From contig JAJRTY010000001.1 of assembly GCA_024278055.1 (NCBI GenBank), forward strand, positions 1-64,000: a stretch of 64,000 bases of DNA, given 5' to 3'. Positions within the stretch are counted from its first letter, which is position 1; every line of letters starts with the position of its first letter. Below, one piece after another: positions 57,174 through 64,000 of this stretch. Origin of the DNA: Alphaproteobacteria bacterium (lineage in GTDB: Bacteria; Pseudomonadota; Alphaproteobacteria; Rhizobiales; JAJFHR01). The notes below the pieces were generated by a model that did not search any database, was not told the DNA's origin, and saw only the letters and a list, made by a program, of their open reading frames with translations. Made by a program: the position numbers and the translations under genes.

Positions 57174-58604
57174 TCAACCTTTTTTCCAATTGCCGTTAAA
57201 CACCCCGGACCGGTCCTTGCGGTTAAACCCGTGGGCACCAAAATAATCACGCTGGGCCTGAGTAAGATTGGCGGGGAGGTGTGCCGAGCAAAGACCATCG
57301 CAGTAAGTCAAAGCGCTCGATATAGCCGGTACTGGAATACCATGGTCAATCGCTGTCTGTGATACCAGTCGCAGCGGTTTTATCACAGGCAATAATATGC
57401 CTTTCACAGGTTCGGTAACTATCAGGTTAGAAGGTTCTTTGGCTTGCGCACAGGCATCGGAAATGCGGGTGAGCAGTGGTGAGCGTAAAATACATCCGGC
57501 CCGCCACACCCGCGATATTGAACATAGATCAAGCCCGTAACCATAGACGTTTGAGGCTTCACTCAGAAGGTTGAATCCTTGTGCAAACGAAATAATTCTC
57601 GTTGCCAAAAGGGTTTGCCGCAGATGTTGCAGAAAATTTTTCGGGTCTGCGCGAAACTCCTTTACCGTATTGTTGAAAATCGTTGAGGTTTTAATCCGTT
57701 CAGATTTTCGTGACGACATTATGCGGGCATCAACCGCCGCTGTTATGGTGGGGATGGCAACGCTAAGTTCAAGCGCGGCCATGCTGGCCCAGCGCCCGGT
57801 CCCTTTTTGACCGGCGCTATCGACGATAATATCAACCAGCGGCCCTTCGGTGTCAGGGTCGATAGTCGCAAGAATATCAGCGCTGATGTCAATCAGAAAC
57901 GAGCTGTCATCACTGCCATTGAATTGAGCAAAAACCCCACCGATATCCGCAGGCGCCATCTTCATTGCCCGGCGCATGAAATCATAACATTCAGCAATCA
58001 GCTGCATTTCGGCATATTCAATGCCATTATGCACCATCTTGACAAAATGACCGGCACCGTTTTTTCCCATGTAGGCGACACAGGCAGTACCATCTTCAGC
58101 AGCCTTTGCCGCAATTTTCAGCAAAATTGGCTGGAGTGCATCAAATGCCTTGCGGTCACCGCCGACCATGAGGCAGGGGCCTTCGAGTATTCCGGCTTCA
58201 CCACCCGAAACCCCCATGCCGATAAGCTCAATTCCTGAAGTTTGAAGATTCTTCTGGCGTTCTTCGGTAGCGGCAAAATGCGAGTTGCCGCAATCAACAA
58301 TTATATCATCCGGGCTTAAATGCGGCTGCAACAGTTTCAAAATGTCATCAACAGGACTTCCCGCAGGTACCATCAGAAAAATACGCCGTGGGCATTTCAA
58401 ACTTTCAATCAGTTCGACAATCGTCTCTTTTAAGAAAATCCGCTCATGAGTTGCGCGGGCCAAAACAAACGCCTTAGCCTGCACTAAATCGTGATCATAC
58501 CCGGCAACACTATACCCATTGCGGGCGATGTTAAGGGCCAGTCCCTGGCCCATGACACCAAGTCCGATTACCGCCAGATCATTCGTTTCAATAGAGTTTT
58601 GCAT
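57174..58604 (-). CDS. gnd: 6-phosphogluconate dehydrogenase (decarboxylating)
   Basis: Gnd oxidises 6-phosphogluconate to ribulose-5-phosphate in the pentose phosphate route. The Rossmann motif VIGLGVMGQGLALNIARNG lies at residues 13-31. The substrate segments GMGVSGGEAGILEGPCLMVG and FVKMVHNGIEYAEMQLIAE hold the catalytic Lys and Glu. KGTGRWASMAALELSVAIPT is conserved. The length of 476 residues marks the long, decarboxylating form. Confidence 0.96.
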   Translation of the reverse strand: MQNSIETNDLAVIGLGVMGQGLALNIARNGYSVAGYDHDLVQAKAFVLARATHERIFLKETIVELIESLKCPRRIFLMVPAGSPVDDILKLLQPHLSPDDIIVDCGNSHFAATEERQKNLQTSGIELIGMGVSGGEAGILEGPCLMVGGDRKAFDALQPILLKIAAKAAEDGTACVAYMGKNGAGHFVKMVHNGIEYAEMQLIAECYDFMRRAMKMAPADIGGVFAQFNGSDDSSFLIDISADILATIDPDTEGPLVDIIVDSAGQKGTGRWASMAALELSVAIPTITAAVDARIMSSRKSERIKTSTIFNNTVKEFRADPKNFLQHLRQTLLATRIISFAQGFNLLSEASNVYGYGLDLCSISRVWRAGCILRSPLLTRISDACAQAKEPSNLIVTEPVKGILLPVIKPLRLVSQTAIDHGIPVPAISSALTYCDGLCSAHLPANLTQAQRDYFGAHGFNRKDRSGVFNGNWKKG

Positions 58605-58677
58605 GTTCCGACATTACAGGCAGAACTTTTCTTTCACAATCAGACGTTCTATAACCCAAAAAACGGGAGAGCAACGC

Positions 58678-59433
58678 ATGACGCAAAAAACCGCCATCGT
58701 TACCGGAGCGGCACGGGGAATTGGACTGGCTACAACAAAACTGCTTCTGGCTGAAGGATACCGCGTTGCCATGGTTGATCGTGATGGCGATGAACTGGCA
58801 AATGCTGCCGGGGGTTTAGTGAGTATAATGCCATTGGTTTTAGACATTTCAAAGGCTGAACAGGTCGACCGGATGGTAACCGAAACCGAGGCCGCTTTTG
58901 GGCATATAGATGCGTTGATCAACAATGCCGGTGTCGCCGATTTCGGCCCGATTGAACCAACCGATTTCCAGCGCTGGCGTGACGTTATGGATACCAATCT
59001 CGATGGGGTTTTCTTATGCTCGATGGCGGCAACCCGGGCTTTGAAGAAATCACAAGGCTGTATTGTCAATATCGCCAGCATTTCAGGATTGCGCGCCTCA
59101 ACCCTGCGAGTTGCCTATGGCACCTCAAAAGCAGCTGTCATTCACCTGACCCGGCAGTTTGCCGCCGAACTGGGCGAATTTGGCGTTCGTGTCAATTGTG
59201 TAGCACCCGGCCCGGTGCGCACAAAACTGGCGATGGCGGTGCATACACAGGACATTATTGACGCCTATCATGATGCCATCCCCTTAAATCGCTATGGCAG
59301 CGAAGATGAGATTGCTTCAGTGATTACCTTCTTGTGTTCAGATAAAGCCAGTTATGTAACCGGCCAGGTAATTGCCGCTGATGGCGGATTTGACAGCACA
59401 GGCATCGGCCTGCCTTCGCTTCGCAAGCAATAG
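58678..59433 (+). CDS. Short-chain dehydrogenase/reductase
   Basis: A classical NAD(P)-dependent SDR of 251 residues. The cofactor motif TGAARGIGLA is near residues 9-18, with NNAG at the core. The catalytic triad is seen as Ser in NIASISGLRAS and Tyr/Lys in VAYGTSKAAVIHLTRQFAAE. An Asp after the second strand (MVDRDGDE) suggests preference for NAD. The substrate is unknown. The ATG at 58678 follows GGGAGA, whereas a start at 58519 would overlap gnd. It converges on the UbiH-like gene. Confidence 0.92.
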   Translation: MTQKTAIVTGAARGIGLATTKLLLAEGYRVAMVDRDGDELANAAGGLVSIMPLVLDISKAEQVDRMVTETEAAFGHIDALINNAGVADFGPIEPTDFQRWRDVMDTNLDGVFLCSMAATRALKKSQGCIVNIASISGLRASTLRVAYGTSKAAVIHLTRQFAAELGEFGVRVNCVAPGPVRTKLAMAVHTQDIIDAYHDAIPLNRYGSEDEIASVITFLCSDKASYVTGQVIAADGGFDSTGIGLPSLRKQ

Positions 59434-59440
59434 CGTACAA

Positions 59441-60661
59441 TCACGCCTGCATCAGACGCGGCACATCATTAAGCGGCTGCATGCCGCGTTGCATAACCTC
59501 ACGGCGCAACGGGCCTATCTGATTGAGCATAAACAATCCCAGTCCGCGCGCACCCTGCAAAGGTGCAAAATTGTGGATGAGTGAGCGGTTCAAACGATCA
59601 ACCACCACGGTTCTGGGGAAGATATCAAGGCGGCGGCGGCGATCATAGGTTTGCATGATCCTATCGCTGCCAACATCCTCATTGACCAGCTTAGTATCAC
59701 CAATCAATTCAGCCACCAGGGCCGCATCGCGCAATCCAAGATTGAGCCCCTGGGCACCAATTGGCGGTAATACGTGAGCAGCTTCGCCCACCAGCATGAT
59801 ACGGTTTTTGGCAAAGTGTCTGGCAGTTAATCCATCAATGGGAAATAATCCGCGCGGACTGGCTTTTGATATTCTTCCCAAAACCGCATCTGTCTGTTTT
59901 TCAAGTTCGTGGCAAAATGCGTCATCAGACAGCTGGAAAATCTCATCGGCATCCTGCGGCTTTTCAATCCACACCAGCCCAGAGCGATTGCCTTCAAGCG
60001 GCACCAGAGTGAGGGGGCCGGCGCTGCGGTGAAACTCAATCGACATATCCTCGTGCGGCAGGCCATGTGAAAAACTACAGGCCACCGCTTTTTGCGGATA
60101 TGACCAGGACGTAACTTTTATAAAGGCTGCATCGCGGCATAGTGAGTGCCGCCCGTCCGCTGCAATGACACAAGAAGATGAAATTGAATTCGACTGCGTA
60201 TCAATTGATATTTCAACCTCCAGCCCCTGGGACACAACCGCTTCAATTCGCCCGCCAATCAGATCAAGGTTTTGCATGTCTCCGGCAGCCTCCTGCAGAC
60301 ATCGGTTGAGCAGCCCCAGCGGCACATTCCAGGCAAAAGGGTCATCGCCCAGCTCATGGGCATCGAAAGTAACGGTAGGCGCTTTCAAAAAACGCCGCGT
60401 ATGATCAATCAGCCGCATCCGCCACAATGGTGCTGACACTTTGTGGCACCGGGGCCAGATATCCAGATGTTTGAGCAGGCGCACACCGCCTTGCATCAAA
60501 GCAACGGTGCGGGCATCCGCATTTGCCTTTTTTGCTTTTTTGTCGGCAAAAAGAGGATCGATGATTGCAACTTTCAATCCGGTCCCGGCGACCAGCAATG
60601 CAGCAACAAGACCGGCTGGCCCGGCCCCGGCGACGACGACATCGTATGCACACTTTTTCAT
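59441..60661 (-). CDS. UbiH/UbiF-family FAD-dependent hydroxylase
   Basis: A flavin monooxygenase of the ubiquinone-synthesis class, which hydroxylates the quinone ring. FAD-binding is seen in VVVAGAGPAGLVAALLVAGT near residues 5-24. The second motif IMLVGEAAHVLPPIGAQGLN near 285-304 is the family signature, with NLGLRDAALVAEL after it. A slightly earlier ATG at 60676 is possible. No other ubi gene lies next to it, and which ring position it uses is unknown. 406 residues. Confidence 0.87.
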   Translation of the reverse strand: MKKCAYDVVVAGAGPAGLVAALLVAGTGLKVAIIDPLFADKKAKKANADARTVALMQGGVRLLKHLDIWPRCHKVSAPLWRMRLIDHTRRFLKAPTVTFDAHELGDDPFAWNVPLGLLNRCLQEAAGDMQNLDLIGGRIEAVVSQGLEVEISIDTQSNSISSSCVIAADGRHSLCRDAAFIKVTSWSYPQKAVACSFSHGLPHEDMSIEFHRSAGPLTLVPLEGNRSGLVWIEKPQDADEIFQLSDDAFCHELEKQTDAVLGRISKASPRGLFPIDGLTARHFAKNRIMLVGEAAHVLPPIGAQGLNLGLRDAALVAELIGDTKLVNEDVGSDRIMQTYDRRRRLDIFPRTVVVDRLNRSLIHNFAPLQGARGLGLFMLNQIGPLRREVMQRGMQPLNDVPRLMQA

Positions 60662-60746
60662 CTGCTGATTATACATGATTTGCTGGACTTTGCTGTGTTT
60701 TTAATGCGCAATAGGCCTTCCGAAAAACAGAAACAGAAGCCATGCA

Positions 60747-61535
60747 ATGTCCTATAATTCAATTCTCGTGCAGCAAAAAGACGCAGTAAGTATCATCACT
60801 CTTAACCGACCTGAAAAGCTCAACAGCTTTAACAGTGAAATGCACCGTGAACTGGCCGCTGAGTTGAACAGGATAGCCGCAGATCAACTCTGCCGTGTTC
60901 TTGTTTTAACCGGGGCAGGGCGGGCCTTTTGCGCCGGACAGGATTTAAGTGAAAAAAAGTTTGCTCCCGGTGTCGTCCCCGACGTGGGCAAATCTCTCGA
61001 TGAATATTACAATCCCTTGGTAAGGCGATTGCGCGGTCTTGCCATTCCGGTGATTACTGCCGTCAATGGCGTTGCCGCTGGTGCCGGTGCCAATATAGCG
61101 CTCACCGGTGATATTGTTATTGCCGCAAAATCAGCACGTTTCATTCAGGCCTTCAGCCGTATTGGCCTTATTCCCGATGCCGGCGGCACCTATATTCTCA
61201 CTCACAAGCTTGGGGAAATGCGGGCCAAGGCAGTCAGCATGCTGGCAACGCCAATTAGCGCTGAACAAGCGGAAAAATGGGGCCTCGTGTGGCAGGTTTT
61301 TGACGATGAGACTTTCATGGACGATGTTATGCAACTGGCTACACAAATGTCGCAACAGGCAACCTGCGCCCTTGGGTTGACCAAACAGGCCATTCATGCC
61401 GTGTCCTCAAATACCTATGATCAGCAACTGGATCTTGAGCGGCGGTTACAGGGAGAGGCCGGGCGCACGGATGACTATCGCGAAGGTGTTACTGCCTTCA
61501 AGGAAAAGCGCGAAGCGCGATTCACTGGCAGATAG
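60747..61535 (+). CDS. Enoyl-CoA hydratase/isomerase, PaaG-like
   Basis: A 262-residue crotonase-fold enzyme. It resembles PaaG, the ring-opening isomerase of 1,2-epoxyphenylacetyl-CoA, in GAGRAFCAGQDLSEKKFAPG near residues 56-75 and in GVAAGAGANIALTGDIVIAA. The oxyanion-hole and acidic residues are present, with IPDAGGTYILTHKLG. The full Paa pathway is not in the window, so the role is not certain. The DUF2182 gene follows after 24 bp. Confidence 0.83.
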   Translation: MSYNSILVQQKDAVSIITLNRPEKLNSFNSEMHRELAAELNRIAADQLCRVLVLTGAGRAFCAGQDLSEKKFAPGVVPDVGKSLDEYYNPLVRRLRGLAIPVITAVNGVAAGAGANIALTGDIVIAAKSARFIQAFSRIGLIPDAGGTYILTHKLGEMRAKAVSMLATPISAEQAEKWGLVWQVFDDETFMDDVMQLATQMSQQATCALGLTKQAIHAVSSNTYDQQLDLERRLQGEAGRTDDYREGVTAFKEKREARFTGR

Positions 61536-61559
61536 TGTTGCGTGGAATAAAATTCAACA

Positions 61560-62306
61560 ATGAAGAATAGTACAACCCTTAACTCTAAAATTATCGCGTT
61601 TACCGGTTTAAGCGCAATGATTGTGGTCGCCTGGATCTATCTGGTGATGATGGCCGGACACTCCATGCCTGCCGGCAACATGGGTTCTGGTGCCAATTAC
61701 TCGGTTGGGCTTCTCGCTTCCATGTGGGTGGCGATGTCAATCGCCATGATGTTGCCCACCGCAGTACCGATGATTTCCGCTTATATGGAGATTTGCCAGA
61801 CTGCAGCAGCCAAATCAATTGCAACCGTATCACCGCTTGTTCTGATCGCCGGGTATTTATCCGTCTGGCTTGCCTTTGCCCTCAGCGCTGCCATCGCCCA
61901 GGTGGGCTTTCTTCAGCTGTTATTGTTATATCCGGTTCCGCCTGCGACCAGCCAGGCGGGTGCCAGCCTGTTGTTGATAGCGGCCGGGATCTATCAGTTC
62001 ACCGGTCTTAAACAGGCGTGTTTGGCAAAATGCCGCGCACCGCTGAATTTTTTCTTTGCCAACTGGAGCGACAGCCCGCGCGAAATTTTCCAGCTTGGTG
62101 TCAAACAGGGGGTGTTTTGTCTCGGCTGTTGCTGGGCCCTGATGCTGGTAATGTTTGTTACCGGCATAATGGATATTCTCTGGATGGTAGCCCTGACGGC
62201 CCTTATGGTGGCGGAAAAAACCATCCCCAATCCGGATTTTTTAAGACGTATTACCGGGTTTGCTTTGATTGCCTGGGGTGCAACACTGGCGGTTGAATTA
62301 ATATAG
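61560..62306 (+). CDS. DUF2182 family membrane protein
   Basis: A 248-residue multi-spanning membrane protein of the DUF2182 family, described as metal-binding but without known function. Segments such as VGLLASMWVAMSIAMMLPTA and the Cys-containing FCLGCCWALMLVMFVTGIMD are conserved. A Met/His stretch, MMAGHSMPAGNM, near residues 30-41 could bind copper. It is followed by a DUF1326 gene 6 bp later, a known frequent pairing. Confidence 0.85.
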   Translation: MKNSTTLNSKIIAFTGLSAMIVVAWIYLVMMAGHSMPAGNMGSGANYSVGLLASMWVAMSIAMMLPTAVPMISAYMEICQTAAAKSIATVSPLVLIAGYLSVWLAFALSAAIAQVGFLQLLLLYPVPPATSQAGASLLLIAAGIYQFTGLKQACLAKCRAPLNFFFANWSDSPREIFQLGVKQGVFCLGCCWALMLVMFVTGIMDILWMVALTALMVAEKTIPNPDFLRRITGFALIAWGATLAVELI

Positions 62307-62312
62307 GGAGAT

Positions 62313-62930
62313 ATGCGTATGATTGAACCTTGGCACCTGAAGGGCGAACTCATGCTCAGTTGCAGTTGTGATGTGTTCTGCCCCTGCGTCATTTCGCTGG
62401 GTAAACATCCACCCACCGAAGGCACGTGCCAGGGTTGGGTTGGCATCCGTATTGACGATGGTAAATATGGTGGCACAGACCTGTCAGGCCTCAACGCCGG
62501 CCTTTTGCTGGATATACCCGGCCCCATGGGACGGGGAAACTGGAAAGTTGCCGCTTACATTGATGAGCGCGCCAGTGATGACGCATTGGCAGGCCTCAGC
62601 ACCATACTTTCCGGCAAGGCCAAGGGCTCAACCGGCGTTCTTGGTATCCTGGTCGGGGAATTTCTCGGCGTGTACAAGGTGCCGATTGATTATGAAACAG
62701 AAGGCAATATCAGACGCTTCAATATTCCCAAAAAAATCAGCGGAGAAATCCGCCCCATACCTGGCGGTAATGACAGCGGCGATGTTGTCATCACCAATTC
62801 ACAATACTGGATAGCCTCTGACATCATTGTTGCCAAAGCCCATGTCAGCCGCGTGCGTGCTGAAAGCCGCATATGGGATTTTGCCGGAAAAAGTGCGGAA
62901 ATCTGTCACTTAGACTGGTCCGGGCCGTAA
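62313..62930 (+). CDS. DUF1326 family protein
   Basis: A 205-residue soluble protein of the DUF1326 family, without known function. Close to the N-terminus is a Cys cluster, LSCSCDVFCPCVISLG, followed by EGTC, that could bind a metal or form disulfides. The remaining part is beta-rich. ATG at 62313 follows AGGGAG. It probably works with DUF2182, with which it often occurs. A copper amine oxidase gene converges from the other strand. Confidence 0.85.
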   Translation: MRMIEPWHLKGELMLSCSCDVFCPCVISLGKHPPTEGTCQGWVGIRIDDGKYGGTDLSGLNAGLLLDIPGPMGRGNWKVAAYIDERASDDALAGLSTILSGKAKGSTGVLGILVGEFLGVYKVPIDYETEGNIRRFNIPKKISGEIRPIPGGNDSGDVVITNSQYWIASDIIVAKAHVSRVRAESRIWDFAGKSAEICHLDWSGP

Positions 62931-62962
62931 GGGCGCCGGAAATGTTAAGAGCAATCCGGCAA

Positions 62963-64000
62963 TTACTGTTCCTTTGGCCTGGCGAAAGCCGGGTTTAAGT
63001 CCAGCGCAGGATTTTCGTCAAAAAAGTTAAACGGCTGGATGGTTATTTCGCGCCACAGAGTTGGCATCATCGGCCAGTCTTCCGTGCGGGGAATATGGTG
63101 AATTCCAATTGTTGGCCATACCACAATATCCCTGTTTTCAATGTTCTGTGGCGAAGCAATCCAAGCCGGCAGGCCATCGCCGCCTTTTGATTGATTTGGA
63201 AAATTTCCGGCGGCATAGACCTGCCCGCGATCATAGGCTGTCACCCACAGCGCCTCATTAGAAAAAATAGCCCGCGATTGTGGTGAAAACTTAGGCGACA
63301 ATGGCGCTGTCACCCGAGCAGACATTTCTATTTGAACCGAAGGGTTGTGCCCCAGTTTGGTCCGCTTGTTGGTGTTTTTGATGAACCATAAGCCTGATTG
63401 TTCCCCCAGTGCCGTTTCAACCTTGGCCGGAGTTTGATTGAAAGTCCAGATCTCGCGCCGGGGGTTTACTGACGGCAAAGTCAGTGGAGTGATTATTCCT
63501 TCGGCAAAGGTGTTTTTCAACCCGTCAACATCAAGGTCTATACGATAATAAAAATAGTGATCATGGTTGGGCGCCACACTATTGGCGGCAACCAGTGTGC
63601 CATACTTCGTATCCTTATGTGCGCTTTCATCTTTCATGGATTTTGTTTCAACGCCCTTGATGGCAAGAATACCTGTGGCCCCCAAACGCAGTTTGATATC
63701 GCCGGTCTGGGTGAACACCCAGTCGAGCGCATAGTCATAATTTCCCACGGTGGGAATCATCCGCACCACCAGGTTGACGGCGCGACGACTTTCAACATCG
63801 CGACCGGCATTTTCCGCATGACGCCAGGCGGGGTCCCCTGTGGCGCGTTCAAAAATACAAATGGCGCGTTCAACGGGAAAAACCTTTCCGGTGTCGCTGG
63901 GGACAACTGTATTGATAAAAACGGCATTCACAGGGCAGTCTTTGCCCGGGCGCAGGGAAGAAGCAAGATACCCCAGACCATATTCGCCGGCATCAAGAAA
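62963..64000 (-). CDS. Copper-containing primary amine oxidase (partial, 5' part beyond the window)
   Basis: The C-terminal 345 residues of a quinone-cofactor amine oxidase, which turns primary amines to aldehydes with release of ammonia and peroxide. The frame is open to the window edge, so the start is outside. The Asp of DAGEYGLGYL is present at the edge. The Tyr that becomes topaquinone is in VGNYDYALDW, and copper ligands are in NHDHYFYYRIDLDVDG and GIHHIPRTEDWPMMP. This domain is intact. The enzyme is usually exported to the periplasm. Confidence 0.93.
   Translation of the reverse strand, partial: FLDAGEYGLGYLASSLRPGKDCPVNAVFINTVVPSDTGKVFPVERAICIFERATGDPAWRHAENAGRDVESRRAVNLVVRMIPTVGNYDYALDWVFTQTGDIKLRLGATGILAIKGVETKSMKDESAHKDTKYGTLVAANSVAPNHDHYFYYRIDLDVDGLKNTFAEGIITPLTLPSVNPRREIWTFNQTPAKVETALGEQSGLWFIKNTNKRTKLGHNPSVQIEMSARVTAPLSPKFSPQSRAIFSNEALWVTAYDRGQVYAAGNFPNQSKGGDGLPAWIASPQNIENRDIVVWPTIGIHHIPRTEDWPMMPTLWREITIQPFNFFDENPALDLNPAFARPKEQ

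Noticed and set aside
58519..58677. An N-terminal extension of the SDR gene from an ATG at 58519
   Set aside because: It would overlap the start of gnd on the other strand, whereas the ATG at 58678 has a good ribosome site and a typical SDR start.
62935..62960. A 6-bp inverted repeat between DUF1326 and the amine oxidase as a terminator
   Set aside because: The stem is short, the loop is long and no T-run follows, so it is not strong enough to call.
1..64000. CRISPR arrays, rRNA operons, prophage or toxin-antitoxin pairs
   Set aside because: No regular spaced repeats, no rRNA-like stretch, no phage structural genes and no recognisable toxin or antitoxin were seen.

Overview
The window reads as a contiguous chromosomal segment of an alphaproteobacterium, most likely in or near the Hyphomicrobiales (Rhizobiales). 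The gene order tatC-serS-surE-pcm-LysM/M23-DUF815-yajC-secD-secF-NDUFAF3-like-NDUFAF6-like-trmFO is typical of that group. A perfect GAAC-N7-GAAC LexA box (alphaproteobacterial type), CtrA-like TTAA-N7-TTAA boxes, a PleD-like two-receiver protein and a malyl-CoA lyase agree with this. The genus cannot be told from the sequence.

Layout. 1-9.6 kb: end of tatC, seryl-tRNA synthetase, surE/pcm repair and stress genes, an NlpD-like envelope lipoprotein, an AAA ATPase, and the yajC-secD-secF operon, which carries homologues of two mitochondrial complex I assembly factors. 9.6-16.8 kb: trmFO, uvrA, a PEP-mutase-family gene, SOS-controlled ssb, a TSUP permease and a small secreted protein. 16.8-18.0 kb: an IS481-family element inserted in a long imperfect palindrome. 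18.0-27.8 kb: marC, gyrA, coaD, two cyclophilins, queA-tgt, a structured intergenic segment and an AsmA-like protein. 27.9-40.7 kb: tRNA-Lys, an EamA exporter, and an envelope region (SPOR protein, CapD/FlaA1-like enzyme, glmU, interrupted glmS, TPR-SPOR protein, DUF502), then a VIT-like protein and recG. 40.8-46.7 kb: sdhE, mfd, a FrnE-like DsbA protein and a divergent PleD. 46.8-64 kb: accessory metabolism, with an acyl-CoA ligase beside a ligase-like pseudoenzyme, a peptide-binding protein, hspQ, malyl-CoA lyase, cyclopropane synthase, AEC transporter, CoA transferase, gnd, an SDR, a UbiH-type hydroxylase, a PaaG-like isomerase, a DUF2182-DUF1326 pair and a truncated copper amine oxidase.

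The most notable points are these. glmS has an in-frame TAA exactly where the conserved Glu of its GELKHG motif should be, with the rest of the gene intact behind it. The IS481 element lies in a long palindrome and its transposase stop codon is supplied by the target site. An SOS box lies between ssb and a gene that separates it from uvrA. CtrA-like boxes precede two envelope genes. Several proteins keep their fold but have lost catalytic motifs (the NlpD-like lipoprotein, the PleD-like protein, the second AMP-ligase and the NDUFAF6-like protein). No rRNA, CRISPR array, prophage or recognised defence system was seen.
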